Shown here: piece by piece, positions 11,174 to 23,711 of the stretch
How positions within the stretch are numbered: the stretch's first letter is position 1
Layout: each line of letters starts with the position of its first letter
Assembly: GCA_037903355.1 (NCBI GenBank)
Contig: JBAJFE010000014.1
Span: 5,208,001-5,272,000 of the forward strand
From: Trichuris trichiura
Lineage: Eukaryota; Nematoda; Enoplea; Trichinellida; Trichuridae
Length of the DNA stretch: 64,000 bases
Direction: 5' to 3'
Translations under genes and position numbers: made by a program
Notes under the pieces: generated by a model
What the model was told of the DNA's origin: nothing
Seen by the model: only the letters and a program-made list of their open reading frames with translations
The model's database searches: none

Positions 11174-14100
11174 ATGATTTCGAGACTAATGAAATCTTTA
11201 CATTTTGCCAAGGTATCGACTTACCAGCAAAAGAACTACGTAGAGAATTTCGTACAGTGCCTTTTGGATGGTGGTCTGGCAGGAGGCAAGCAAGGTGCGA
11301 CGTTGGTGGTAGGTTCAGATGGCCGCTACTTTGCCAGTTCTGTCATTCAAACAGTCATTAGAATTGCAGCTGCAAATGGGGTGTGTTTTGCATTGACCAA
11401 GCAGTCAAACAGCTCGAAATTTAGGTTTCTACTGTAATGATTGGTCAATTTGGAGTCATGACGACTCCAGCAATTTCACTGGCCATTCGAGATCACCGAA
11501 CTGATGGAGGAATTGTAATAAGTGCAGGGAGAAGGCTGGGTGGCAAGCAAGGTCTTTTTGGCATCAAATTATGTCTAAGTAACGGGGGGCCAGCTGACGA
11601 CATAGTGAACTCAAGGATTTACCAACTTACAAAGACAATTAAAGAGTATCATACATGTACGAAACTGGAAGTCAAATTAAACAGGGTAGGGGAGCAAGTT
11701 GTCAGAGTAGGTATGACACTCTTTCACGCGCGAAATTGTTGAAAAGAGTTTTTTATATTTCAGGGGCAAAGGATATTATGAGAATAATCGTTTTTGATTC
11801 TGTGAAAGAGTACGGAAAATGTATGCAGAGTTTATTTGATTTTTGGCAGATGAGAGCACTGTTCTCAGGATCGATCACGGGAAACCCAGTTCGTCTAATG
11901 ATTGATGGCCGGAATGGCGGTAACTTTGAAGTTCATTTTAAATTATTTAGTCCTAGAAACATAGTGAAGTAGATCGCAAGCAAGAGTTTGGCTTTAGACC
12001 AGTGATTCTCACGGTGGGGCATGTGCTACTGGGGGCCTTTTTGAAGTCCAGAGGGGCCCAAATTGCGAATGGGTCCTTGGGGGGCACTTCTGAGGTGTGG
12101 GGAGCACATGCCCACCTGGGCCGTCATGTTGAATTGCATAGCAAGCAAGGTAATAAACTTCAAACAGGCAAAACCCGTGAACCAGAAGACCAACTATGAA
12201 ACAACACAAGCCTGTTAAAAGACACCCCGTTTTTCAGAAGAAAGTAAACCACAAGTTTTCATACGTTTTGCAGATGCCTTTGCTTCGTCGTTAACGAAGT
12301 TAGGAGGCTGCGTAGCATCCCTGATGACGGAACAGGAGCAGTTCTGAAATCTATGAAAAGTTGTGCTGCACTTTCGCTAGCACTTTGTTCATCTGTTTAT
12401 TGCTACGATATTTGCATAGTTTAACTGCAGACATCAACGACGACGGTAAAGGGATGTGACTACAGAACCGTGCCAGCGGACGGAGAGAGGTTCAGTCATG
12501 GAAACGTGGCCTGACGAATGATATGGGGTATCAGACTCAGCAGCGACGTAAGTACCTGAGCTCTGGGTCAGCGTAGGAACCTGACATCGACGCCCTAGAG
12601 CAAAGGCGTCGGCTACTCAGGATTAGCGTCGGTCACTTGATCTGCTTCCTAGTTGGAGGCACGGATCAAGAACTTAACGTGCGTCAGAAGTGGGCAGCCG
12701 AGGTCAGGGAAGCCTATGTTAACGCAATGAGCATGATCCCAGTTTCGTTCATGCTCAGCGCTTTCGCTCATGCACTGAGCTATCGCTGCATCTTTGTACT
12801 ACTGGGAGACAGTGCATTTCTATTCAAGTGTCTTCATTGTCCTTCAAACCAGAAGAACATTATCTAAGTAGAGCGTCAAGATGCAAACATTACACTATTC
12901 AGTTCGGTATGTGAATTTTTGACAGCCTGCTGTCTCAGCCACAGCACGGAGATTCTGTCTATATTGTCACGTTAATAAGGAGTTAACCTTGAGTATCTGT
13001 GAAAGCAGGAGTGCTTGTAATAGATCAAATTCTTTTCATTGTTTATCAAACTTACTTGGTATCCCTGGTAGCTGATTTTAATAAGGCAACGAGCAGCTGT
13101 CGAGTGCATTAACGGGAAGCTGTTGCCAGACAGCACTGACCTGCTTACAATATATAAACTTGGAAGGGTCTGACTGTGTTTAATCAGCAGGAAGCAAACT
13201 GAGAAGCGAGCAGAATGTGCAATATCAAGCTTTCACCAAGAAAGCTTGATATTACTAATTTTTTTAAGCAGTTTCTCAAGCGTAACTTTTGTCCGTCAGA
13301 ATGGGAAATGTCAACTTTTACAATCTTTAAGTCACCATAAAAGCGTTGTAGAAGAAAGCTCTTCATTGTAGCAGTGTACGTCTCGAAATTAAGTGTTATC
13401 ATATACGCCAGCTACAACACTAGACTGTCTGGAAAGTTCTCTCACTTGATTTTCTCAGGCGATTATCGCTCAAATCTTCTTATTCTGCATACGATTTTGT
13501 CTCTATTACCGCATGTTTTGTTTTGCATTTACTTTTCCGAAATACCTGGCATTTTCATCTACCAGGTTTTAGCGCAAAAATGGTTTAAATAGCCATTCAT
13601 CGAACCGCGCCATACTTGGCTGCGTATACAGCCATAAGGTATGAGAAAAATTGCTAGGAAGTAGCATCTGGTTTTAAAAAATAATTGACTTTCATAATTA
13701 ATCTTCAATCGACGGTTTTTGCCCGTTTTGTGTAGGTCATACACAAACACAAAGCTTTACGCAGAATGAGCAAAAGCAGTCCACTGAAGTTCAGTTATGA
13801 AATTCCCGAAGACCTTTGCAAGACATCCTGTTTCCTGAGATAACTGATTTTCGGTGCAAGCACAAGAAGTAACGAAACGATTTCCAGGAATAACGTAGCG
13901 TTATGCACCCGTTGCAACTCAGTTAAAATGGACTAGAATGAATGCTTTAATTATTAATGCTTCTAGGCATCCGGTCCAGCAGCTCCATAATACGTGAGTT
14001 TATTCGAGCAGTAACTAAAATGTTTATCCTCTCTTGAGATCAAAAGGGCGGATCTTCTCATCCGCGACACCTTGGTGTCTTTTTTCATATGCTTTGTAGA

Positions 14101-16940
14101 GCAAGCGCAGTGCCTATGTCAATTGAGAGCCTTTCCTTTTTCATAACCACCAGTAATGTTGTAACTATGCAAAATCACCGAAAATCCAGGTTCTAATGGC
14201 GAAATTTCAAGGGCTTACATATTGCGCAGGTGGTTGCACATTCATACGCTAATCTGACCATTCAGGTTTTTTGACGACGTGACAGGAATCTGACCGAAAT
14301 AGGAAAGGTTTTTTAGATTATTTCAAAGTTGTTTGCGGGCGCATTGTGAGCAAATCGTCACACTCAACTTAGTCATTAAAGCTTTCTGCTCAGCCTGATG
14401 AACATCCAGTAGATCAGTCAAAATCTGTAGAAGGAGCTCTTCAAGCAACTTAAATTCTCCTGATTAAAATGGTAGATCTGCAATAACTCTTCGAAAAATT
14501 TCGCGAAAGTTCTCTAAATAAGCATCGCAGCACCGTCTTAGTGACATGAAGTCCTCATCGTTCAGAGTCGCCTTGTACGCTTGACATTGACAAATGAAAA
14601 AAAGTTAGTCGTAAATATGAGCCTCGTCATAACATCGGTGCGTACGGTAATTATGGAGCTAAATTCCAACCACTTACGTCGATTTATTTAGTACCTGCTA
14701 CTTTGTAAAACACGTTGCCATAATGGCATTTGAAAACTGCATCTAGTTTCGGTTATTTCGGGTGCTTTGCAAACAACTATGGTGAAACCAGAATTTCGAT
14801 TAATTTCGAACTATGAATACTTCATAACCGATTGAATGAACAGTTTTCCTTTCTTTGAAGATTTGCAATCGTTTGCCTACTCGGCAGTAGATGAGACTCG
14901 ATAAGTCAGAAACGTCACCCAAAAAGCACTTGCTTGAAAGATACGGTTGCAGATCACCAAAAAAGGACAGACAATTAATGCAATCTTTATGCATTTGCCG
15001 CTGATTCAGAAAGTTGGTTGGTAGGTCTTCTACGGCTTTTCCCGTTTGTGTCTGTGTTGGTCTCTGTAGAGGAAGGCGGTGCTGCGATGGTCTCTGTGGA
15101 CACAAATAAACTGCAAAAGCCGTAGAAGACCTACCAACCATGAAATAACATCCCGTTACCAAGCATCCTGTATTCATGATTCAGAAAATCTTTAAAAATA
15201 ATTGCGCAACTTGTTCCAGCCACTGGACTATACCTTCTGGACGTTTTTCGGGAGCGACTTGGAGTATTTTCTGTTGATCATAAACGCTTCAATCCAGAGT
15301 CTGACTTTGGAGGACTACCGAGCGATCCCTCTATCAAAAATGCAAATGACTTTTTAACCGAGTTTAACCAAGGAAACTACGAAATAGGTGCGGTTTTCAG
15401 TTGTGATGGGGTAAGGCTTTTGCATAGAGTGTGTGTATTGCTATGGTTCAAGTCCTTCATGCAGACACGTGCATTAATAATTGCCCAGGATGGTCTACCA
15501 GTGGCAGTGTCCACTTCTTTGGCTGTTGTCGCAGAAAGTTTGCAGTGGCTTCCTTTCTTTAAAAAGTCGAAGGACGTCAAAGGATTTGGAAGATCCCTGT
15601 GCACTTCACGTGCAGTTGATCGGTAAGATCTTCACTGCTATATGTGATCATAAATGTGAGCACATATTGTTTTGCAGTGTAGCGGCAGCTTTGGGAATTC
15701 CATGTTACGAAGTTTCGGATAATCAGATATATTTTAACAGGCTAATGGACGAGGGGAAAATAACTATTTTCGGTGACGAACTTAATGGCGTCAGCTTTTG
15801 TCACGTGAGAGAATACGATGGAATCTGGCTTTTACTCGCTTGGCTCTCCATTTACATGCATAAAAAATTAGCAGTTACAAAAAGCATTTTGCAATTCTGG
15901 GAAACCTATGGCCGTCATGTTTTTTGCAAGTAATGAAAAATCAGCACTATACAGAACTTTGTTAATTCCTTTAGTGTCTTAAAACAAATAAGTTACTCAG
16001 ATGAGACCGGATCAGTTACATCAACGCACTTTAATATCAGCATTGGTTCTGAAACATATACGATCTCGTTTTCAATCCTGAATGTTTTTGTCATTGAAGC
16101 ATACGTGAAGTAAGAGAGGACTCTTATGTATAAAGAAATACGAATCTGAATTAATAGACGTGTGTATACTAGGAGTTCTGATCGGAATTCTTGCGAAGCT
16201 GATTAACATTTAAGTAAAATGTCAGGATGATTAGTAGTTAAAAGTTGCAACGAATTCTCTGCTAATCAAATTGCGTTTCGTCTAAGCGTTGACTGGCTTC
16301 GAGAAAGTAATGATGTAAAAGACGCCTCAGAACAGCTATAAACAAAGCTCATCATATATTCGCTGAAGTTATGTTGTTCTGTTGCTGAAATGTTCGACGC
16401 TGACAGAAATGATGCTTTACAAGAATTATAGGTTTGAAGTCAAGAACTGCACCTTCCTCTCAGGAAAACAAATGTTAAAAGAATTAGAGTCCAAAATTAA
16501 ATCAGACGCTTTAGTTGGGAAATTATTTCGCACTAAGCGTAGTGCCTTCAAATTTTCAATGGCCAACAACTTCTGCTGTTTCAGTTCCACTTCTGAGCAT
16601 GAACCAACAAATGAGGTATTAACAGCTCTGTCTATTCAGCTGTATTGTATTCTATTCACCTTCTTTAGGGTGTCCGAATCTTCTTTACGAATGGATCGCG
16701 TCTTATATTTCAAATTTCTAATTACGGCAATGACCAAACACAAGTCAACATTTGGGTTGACAGCTACGAGATGGACTTGAGACCTGATTCAACTGAAGAG
16801 GTTTGCGAAACCAGACGGTTACTTATAAGAGTTATAATGCACGATTTCAGGAGCTAGCAAGGCCACTACTAGAAATTGCCCTGCAAATAGCTGAAGTTAA
16901 AAAGTTCACTGGCCAAGAATTAGCTTATTACGTTATATAA
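11174..16940 (+). CDS. Phosphoglucomutase-1-fold probable pseudoenzyme, 9 exons
   Basis: Exons: 11174-11380, 11425-11710, 11764-11919, 15220-15410, 15465-15622, 15678-15929, about 16369-16615, 16669-16800, 16851-16940. The model gives 572 residues; human PGM1 has 562. Homology is clear throughout: NYVENFVQ, ATLVVGSDGRY, IRIAAANG, FGIKLCLSNGGPA, LTKTIKEY, IVFDSVKEY, ESDFGG, KGFGRSL, LLLAWLSIY, WVDSYEMD. PGM1 normally interconverts glucose-1- and glucose-6-phosphate in the cytosol, but every active-site loop is altered. The phosphoserine loop TASHNPGG reads SAGRRLGG (Ser to Gly104). The metal loop DGDGDR reads SCDGTR (277-282). The sugar loop GEESFG reads GDELNG (365-370). The phosphate loop RLSGTGSAG reads QISNYGNDQ (514-522). 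Catalysis is therefore unlikely. The first ~20 residues and the start are unsure. The seventh exon's acceptor (ctgaag at 16368) is weak and adds ~17 non-homologous residues. Frames stay open, which argues against a dead copy. Confidence 0.85.
12000..12150 (+). mobile_element. hAT element left-end fragment
   Basis: It begins CAGTGATTCTCACGGTGGGG, the same start as the full hAT element at 55212. It then runs through a matching GGGGAGCACATGCCCACCTG block. No right end was found nearby. It lies in the 3.3-kb intron of the phosphoglucomutase-like gene. Confidence 0.65.
12321..12349 (+). repeat. Hammerhead-like hairpin motif (copy in intron)
   Basis: CTGATGAC, then GGAAC, a short loop, GTTCT and GAAA. 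Segments near 12150-12230 (ACAGGCAAAACCCGTGAACC) match the tail of the copy at 45145. The repeat is degraded. Confidence 0.5.
13221..13253. repeat. Perfect 14-bp-arm hairpin
   Basis: AATATCAAGCTTTC at 13221-13234 is perfectly inverted at 13240-13253 around a 5-nt loop. No associated gene; it is intronic. Confidence 0.75.
15016..15139. repeat. Inverted pair of the short-repeat tail, 25-bp perfect arms
   Basis: The tail of the short dispersed repeat (AAAAGCCGTAGAAGACC) appears here in both orientations. The perfect arms lie at 15016-15040 and 15115-15139 with a 74-bp spacer. It lies about 80 bp before the fourth exon of the phosphoglucomutase-like gene, so the hairpin would be in its pre-mRNA. 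Confidence 0.8.
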
Positions 16941-17568
16941 ACATAAGATATTGCGTCTTGTTGCAACAGCTCTTACGAATGAAATTGCATGAAACTGCTG
17001 AAAGAAGAACTGTGTCTTCATTTAGGCGGTGCAAACAGAGGATGCATTGCATTTCAACTGTGCTGCTTGTTGACAGGGACGTCTCAGCAAGGCTATCTTC
17101 CTTTAACCTCTTTTTGGATGACAAGAAAGCTCATTTTCATTGCTCAGGATCAGAAATCCTGTCAAACGACAGCCTCTTGCGAACTTGCCATTTCCATTAT
17201 TGCGCTTTCTTTCCAGATTTGTGGAATGAGTGTCGCGTGTGTTGATCGCGGACCAGAGCTGGTGAAACCAGTGCGACACAGTGTATGCTATCTCGCCAAT
17301 GTAGTTAGTTCCTCAGCCACTTACGACATTCTAGACCGCTTTAGGCTTGTCCTCATCGTAGAACTTCACCTCGTCAGAACGCAATATTGATCTTAAATTC
17401 GTGGAGTTAGTGAAAAGCACATCAAAGCCTACATTGACGATAAAACTCTTCTTAACAGGACTATATGTTTTCGTAATGAAACGTTCTGATTGTAGTTTTC
17501 CCCGTTCCGCGTATATTTCAAGTTAAAAGCAATCAAAAATTTCAGGGTGTTGTTCTCACTACCCTTTT
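16941..17568. other. Intergenic stretch after the phosphoglucomutase-like gene
   Basis: No gene was recognised; open frames on both strands are short and without homology. No AATAAA signal was noticed close to the stop. Confidence 0.35.
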
Positions 17569-18250
17569 TCAGCGGTGAGATAAAGGAAGAGTTTGTTCTT
17601 GCTTCGTCCTTGCAATGCCGCAGGGCAGAAACAAAAGGACAAAATTTTCAACTTTGAATTGCTGTGGATTCGCACCAGTACCGTGATACCGCTTTTGCCG
17701 GGCAGCTTTGGTAATCCTAGCCTGCATCTTTCCGTCCATTTCTGCAAGAGCTCGGATCAACTGCTCGATGTGACGTTTTGGCGCTCTCCTTGGCGCTGAA
17801 TCGCAGTCAATAATATTTTCTGGAAATAGACATTGACGCCTAAACATGCGATAAGGCGATTGACCCATGGAGCAGTGAAAAGTCGCGCGATAGGCCATAA
17901 TGAGTTTTGGGAGGACAATGTCCCAGTTTCTTTCTTCCATGGTGATACTCTTCGCGAGCATATCGCACATCGTTTGACTGATTCGTTCCAACTGCCTATT
18001 TTCCAATGAGTGGTACGGTGTTGCCCGGATCTTCTTAATACTCAGCTCCTGGCATACGTCTTACGTAGAATTATTGAAGTTTGAATTGCAATTCTGATTG
18101 GCATGAATTACCTCCGAGACACTACACTGACGGAAAATCTTTCATAGCAGAAGTCCTCCGACAGTAAGAGCAATCTCGCGTATTGCTTTCACAGAACGTT
18201 CAAACATACCGCTTCACACCCATGCCATACCCCAGCCGGTAAAATTTCTT
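17569..18250 (-). pseudogene. Decayed Ty3/gypsy-type retroelement integrase
   Basis: Minus-strand reading gives ELSIKKIRATPYHSLENRQ, then RNWDIVLPKLIMAYRATFH and SPYRMFRRQCLFPENI. This is the usual order of the C-terminal half of a retroelement integrase core. The last catalytic-type segment is followed by a basic tail ending near 17569. Upstream sequence (VIHANQNCNSNF) is homologous-looking but contains stops. No LTRs, reverse transcriptase or protease were recognised around it. Confidence 0.7.
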
Positions 18251-21167
18251 TCGCACGCGCCACAGTCTTCTCTCTTCTTCAAGATAGCCAGCTGTGGGCT
18301 CACTGTGGCATAGTGCACCAGTTGTGGCACTATTTGTTTTGGGACGACGAACTGCAGACGGAAGAATCCATCGGTTTCTTACCGCTCACGCTATAAGATA
18401 CCATTCCTAACATTCAATCGACTTCAGTTAGTGATCAGCATCCAGGGTGCTTTAATTTGTTGCTTTAGTAGCAATGATAGATCATCTGACTGTTCTGTCA
18501 CCGACAAAGGAGCAGCCAGAATCGTGCTCGCCATGCCATTGTAACACTCGCACGCTCGTAACCTGTTTTGACGTAAGCAAGCAAACACTCTCTCTTCGAG
18601 ATTGCACACACCTTTCTCTCGTCGATCTGACGTTCAAGTTCTCTCGACATCTTGCCTGGTGACGTTGCACCGTCATCTGTTATACAGTATGCACTAGCCT
18701 GATCAGAAAGCGGATGCCGATAAGAGGAGCGGATTAAGCTTTCTCTGTTATAGCGCAGTACAAGTCACAGCCATTCCCGCAACCCATTTGTCACTATCTC
18801 CACATGGACAGAAAGTGCGAAGCGGGTTCAACGAGCATAGGAAAAAGTTAACTGCTCTAGTTAGCATAGGAATGTGCAACTACTGCGAACTTACATGGAA
18901 AGCACTCGTGCAATGGGAGACTCCGTCGAAGTGATGCCGTTGGAACCTGCACTTTTGTATTTTTAGAAAATCTGCCGTATGACTGATGGGCACGAAATAC
19001 GAAAGGCTCGTATTTGCTTTGACGTAGTTATCAGTACTTGTCTTTTCACGTCTTCAGTGCCCACGCTAACGGAAAAGTGGGCTTCCGTTCTATTCGTTCG
19101 CAAAAGTGTAATGGTCCACGGAAGTGGACAACAGAATCTAGGTACACTGCTGCAGAAGTCTCAGCCCTAACAATCATGCTGGCCATCCTAAGCCTAAGCC
19201 CAAACGGAAAGCATATGTCACTCTGAATTTCAGAAGTGGACTGCATAAGGTAGTGTAGGTTCAACATACAACGCTTCAGGGAAAACTTTAAAACTACCAG
19301 AGTAGTCCCCGCAAAAAACATTCCTTTCGTAAAAAAGGTTACTCTCATCAAACTGATACACAGTTGCCCAAGAACCCCCACACAGGACACCCACTCATTA
19401 CAACCAGTTTAGGACCGTAATCAAACCCTGATATGCAGGTACACTCTAATTCATCCCGACGAATGACGTAATGGCTTATAGTTCGATTTTGGCTCAGTAA
19501 GCGCAGAGCATGATAGCTGGAAGCACAAACCAACCGCCCACCAGCGTCCTACTGTACCTACGCCGGCCTTCCTGGCCTGCCTTACCAAAGCGTAAACCCA
19601 AACATAAGGTCTCACTTCGGTGTAGGTTTAGGTGAGGGTAGAACACGATGGCCGAGAGGCCTTCCATTAAGGGTTAACAGGGTGGGCGGCGTTTCCCAGA
19701 TATGTACCTGCGTTCTCTTGTTTACTTCCGTAGATTACTACATATCCTGTGGAGAGAGAGAGGTACAAGCTGCTCTGGATATTCGCCGCCACGTGTGTAA
19801 TTTGTCAATTATAAGATGGGTTCCTTGGAACCAGTCAGAAAAAAATCAAGGGTTGTCTGTTGTTAGAAGTCTAGCGTCAATTCTTTAAAAAGTCATTTTC
19901 GTCTGACTAGTCCTACCAGAGTCCGCTTTAAAATTGGCAAACGGCACTGCAAGAAAACATTTAGTCTTTGCCATTAAGGTTGACGCCGAAAACAAGAATG
20001 ATAATCACCAAATGGCATGTGAAATAAAACTTTTTCTAAAAGCGAAAACGTCTTTTTTCGATAAAAGCAATCAAAACATACGTGCTCGTTAAAAAGAATT
20101 AGAATTTCGTATATTTGCCCGTATAATATTAATCGTGTGAAAGCCATACATTCACTTTCTGCGTATGCATAACGCATTTGTTTGACTGGAGCAGCTTAAA
20201 TATAGATTACTATCTACAGAATTGCTTTACGAATACACTGTTTGTTTTGGACGCTGTATTGTGCGAATAGGGTTTACAGCCCTACAGATTGCACGCGATC
20301 GCGTTAGCTCTCAGTGTTTAATCGGTACGTCAAGTAGTGCTTTTCGTATTCTATTCTTGTCCGTCGCCAGTAACCGTTTTGAAATATTGAACTAAGACAT
20401 GCAGTGAGCATTCCATAAAATAAGTAGCGACCTTTCTCATACTTTTTCAGTTTGGCGTAATTTGTTAGATGAGTATAACGTAGGGACTAATTATTTGCCA
20501 GTGTTTTTGAAAGCGGAACGATCTCGTATTATGGATGCGTTCGAGGCGTAGCCATCTTTAAAAATATTCATCCAAGGTGCTCATTCATCCGATCGCAGGA
20601 CGTTTGTTTTGTTTAATTACAGTTAATCGCTTACAAAAAATGTAAAAACTCCGTCAGAATATCCACAATTCGGCGATGTCCACGGTGAGAACTTCCATTA
20701 TGGCTTGTTGGGAGCCATGTATTTCTTGCTCCTTTGATTTTCGCTGCTGCCGCTGTCTCGTTTTCTATCAGCAAGAGAACGTTATCCGCTGATTCGAACA
20801 CGATTACCATGCTGTTGGCGCTTTGGCGCCTTTGTCGTTCCCTTTAGTTAAGCGACAGTAATCCGCTATTTTTGTACTCCAAGGTCCATTGACTTCTGAA
20901 TGGCCCCGCTTTAGCAATGCGTCTAAGCACAAGAATCTGTTACTTTCTTATTGTCATTTACTGAAAGTCCAGTTCTAGTCTTTTACGTAAGTTATATGTC
21001 TGCCACAAACCTTATGTTACTGTCACACCCCTATCGACGTACTTTGGTTTGAAGAAAATTAGTGACAGCAGCAATAAGCTCTTTCAAAATTCAATTGGTT
21101 ATGGCTCTACCTGAACCGTTCGTACAGACGTGAGTAGTTCTTTCAAAGTGTGTTGGCTCGCATTAGA
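18251..21167. other. Intergenic stretch without recognised gene
   Basis: Only short open frames occur. A pair of CCTAAG-type units near 19188 is too short to be meaningful. The retroelement fragment may extend into the first few hundred bases, but I could not recognise domains. Confidence 0.35.
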
Positions 21168-21382
21168 CAAGTGTTTCTCAACGTGGGCCCTGGGGCTCCC
21201 CTGGGGGGCCCTGAAGGCCACGGAGGCCCTGGAGGATAATGCTGCAGGACATTGTCCCAATCAACGGTGGGCCCTGACAAGGCTTAGGGGAGCTCTGGTG
21301 GGCCCTGACAAAGCCTAGGGGGCCCTGGTGGGCCCTGACAAGGCCTAGGATGGCCCTGGGGCAAAAAAGGTTGAGAAACTAT
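21168..21382. mobile_element. hAT-type MITE with perfect 8-bp target duplication
   Basis: The target duplication GCATTAGA flanks it at 21160-21167 and 21383-21390. Inverted ends carry GTTTCTCAAC. The interior holds about three ~32-bp tandem units of the form GGTGGGCCCTGACAAGGCCT. It is non-coding. A second element start (CAATGTTTCCCAACCTTTT) begins at about 21392, suggesting another MITE next door. Confidence 0.85.
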
Positions 21383-21390
21383 GCATTAGA

Positions 21391-23711
21391 CCAATGTTTC
21401 CCAACCTTTTATCCTTCACCGCCACAATAAACGTTGTCATTGCCCCTTAGAAATTGTCACTCCCCTCTGGGGATTGAAGTTTTCCCCATCCTTTCTTTTA
21501 CGCCTCAACGTGGGCGGTGATCCTTTGGTGTCATTTCAGCTTCGCAGGTTGGACAGCTTGCCTGTAGTTTTCTATATGGTGGTCCTTTCTCCTTCTGTCG
21601 GTAAGACAAGTTATGCTGACCCTAGCCAACAACTGCGATCAAGATGAGCAAAGTAAAATGAAGTGCCAAAAAGCGCTTGCCTAGGCTGATTATAATGGTT
21701 TCTTCGTGATCGCCTTTGCTTACAACTAGGCGACAGAGCATTCCTCCGGAGTTTGCATTGCTTTTTCCTCCGACGAATAGTTTTCAAAAGAACGCCTTTT
21801 GCAGATAAGTGCAGCTGCTCACATATCAAAGTTAGCTGTTTTTAAAGCCCCGACTTTCTTTGCTCAAGTGCATATCGCGCTAAATCATTGCATTGGATAA
21901 AGAAATCGCCTTTTATTTCATTCGTGCCAAACCAGCGATCGGATGCCAAGCGTTAATGATTACTGTGTCTGCCGAAGCAGAACTAATTTTTGAATCACCG
22001 GGTGCATGTTGGTAAGACTGAGCTGCAGATAGCTTTCATCTGCTAAATCAGAGCAAAAGGCTAATTAATGATAACACGGAAATCTCCGTAGTCAAACTAC
22101 GACCTACAGGTGCTTGTGATTCAGGTCGAAATACTTTTTTCTGGCTACAAAGATGATTTGATGTACTGACGCCATTTCAATATTCTTCAGCCTTTTATTT
22201 CTTCCTGTACACCTGCGGAAATAAACAGCAAGCTTTAACTCGCGACCTTCCGTTGAACGGATGCAATCGTCAAGAGATGATGGGCTTGTTCTTAAGCAAC
22301 CTGGGACAGTTCCAGGCGCTGCATCACTCGCTGAAGGACTGGAATCACTCACTCAGCAGCCTATCACCCTTTCGTCCGTCTACCTCTCCCTTTGCCGTTG
22401 CCTTCGACCCTGTTGTCTCTCGCTAGAAAATTGAAATGGATCCCCTGGGGCAGAGGCGACATCGCCTCGCTCAGGAAACACTAAGCTAGGTGATTGTATC
22501 ATCGGAATGAGTAGCCGCGCCTTATCGTTTGACAGATGAGTAGCCGCGTTGTGGCAAGATGAGATAGCCTTAAACTGATAAACTGATGAGTTAAAGCACT
22601 CGCTGAATGCAGCTAGAAACTGTTAAAATTAAGAAAGCTGTTTCTTTGGTTCCGTTGCCCACTCTTTGGAATAGTATTCAGGCAGGATTTTGCTTTGTTT
22701 TTTTTATCAGTGATACTTCGCTATGAGCAAGTTACTAGAGTTCAATGACTCTTTCAGCTTGGTTGCTTGACTTAGCATCTTCAAACAAGGCCGGTAGGAA
22801 TTCTTGAAAACCTATTAAAAATTTCGAGGCTTAATTTTTTTTATTTTTGTTATCTGTGACAAAGCTTACGGTTTTCTCAGCATTTTCTGCATACAAAGTG
22901 TTTGCGCTGAGTGTCAGTTATGGAATCCTGAGAGCATCGCCAAAAGTAGATTGTAAGAAAAGAGTCGAAGAGCTTCAAGTTCCTATTTGACTGGTACACG
23001 GTGTGCCCGCATTCGGGTTCTCCTGTTTCCGTATTCAGCATTGCACGTTAAGCTCTATCCTTTTGGATTTTTCGATAAAACGGGCGCACCATGACTGTTA
23101 CAAGACGCTCCATTTTTAGACTTTACGCGCTATACATTCTATTGACATTTTGGGCGGTTTTTCTATTCCTAAGTCCATCTGCGTGAAAGCAGTTGCATAC
23201 TCACCCTACGTACGTATCTTTTGATAAAACATAAGTTGAATTCTTGAGATGGTTTATTTCGCGGGTTAGTAAATAGGACATTGAGTTTGGACAAATTTGC
23301 GGATAAATTCCATGTAGCTGAAGTTCTCAGGTCGCCAAGGCACTATGGAAACTGATTGCTTTTGGGTAATATGTAGGCTGGCGATGGTCCAATTATTTTT
23401 TATAGTTCAAATGTATGCTGCAAATCTTTGGCATTTTGTCGTATCACAGCACGTTATTATCAATTTTACTCAGGTGCTCTGAACTCTAATGGCTAATAGT
23501 GCGCGAAGTACATCAGTTTTTCTGTTGAAGGCTGGATGTCCTGTAAAAAGGGTAACGGATTTTCATTTGGTCTTTCCGCTTATAAAGTTTCGCTTCCCAG
23601 CCGACCCAGATTATCGAGATTTTTCCGTAGTATATTTGTGATTGTTGCATCACCTGATAGGCTTTCATGTTGTTTCTATCACTGCAGACAGAACGTTGTT
23701 TTCAGCTGATC
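21391..23711. other. Intergenic stretch upstream of acetyl-CoA synthetase
   Basis: Apart from the possible MITE start at its left end I see no gene. The promoter of the synthetase gene should lie in its right part. Confidence 0.35.
23695..23705 (+). promoter_or_regulatory. Possible spliced-leader or 5' UTR intron acceptor
   Basis: The sequence gttgttttcag lies 6 nt before the chosen ATG of the synthetase gene. Such a site just upstream of a start is what trans-splicing or a 5' UTR intron would use. No leader sequence is visible, so which applies is open. Confidence 0.4.

Noticed and set aside
11381..11436. Reading through the first intron of the phosphoglucomutase-like gene as coding
   Set aside because: It ends in a stop, while splicing at 11380/11425 restores exact PGM alignment.
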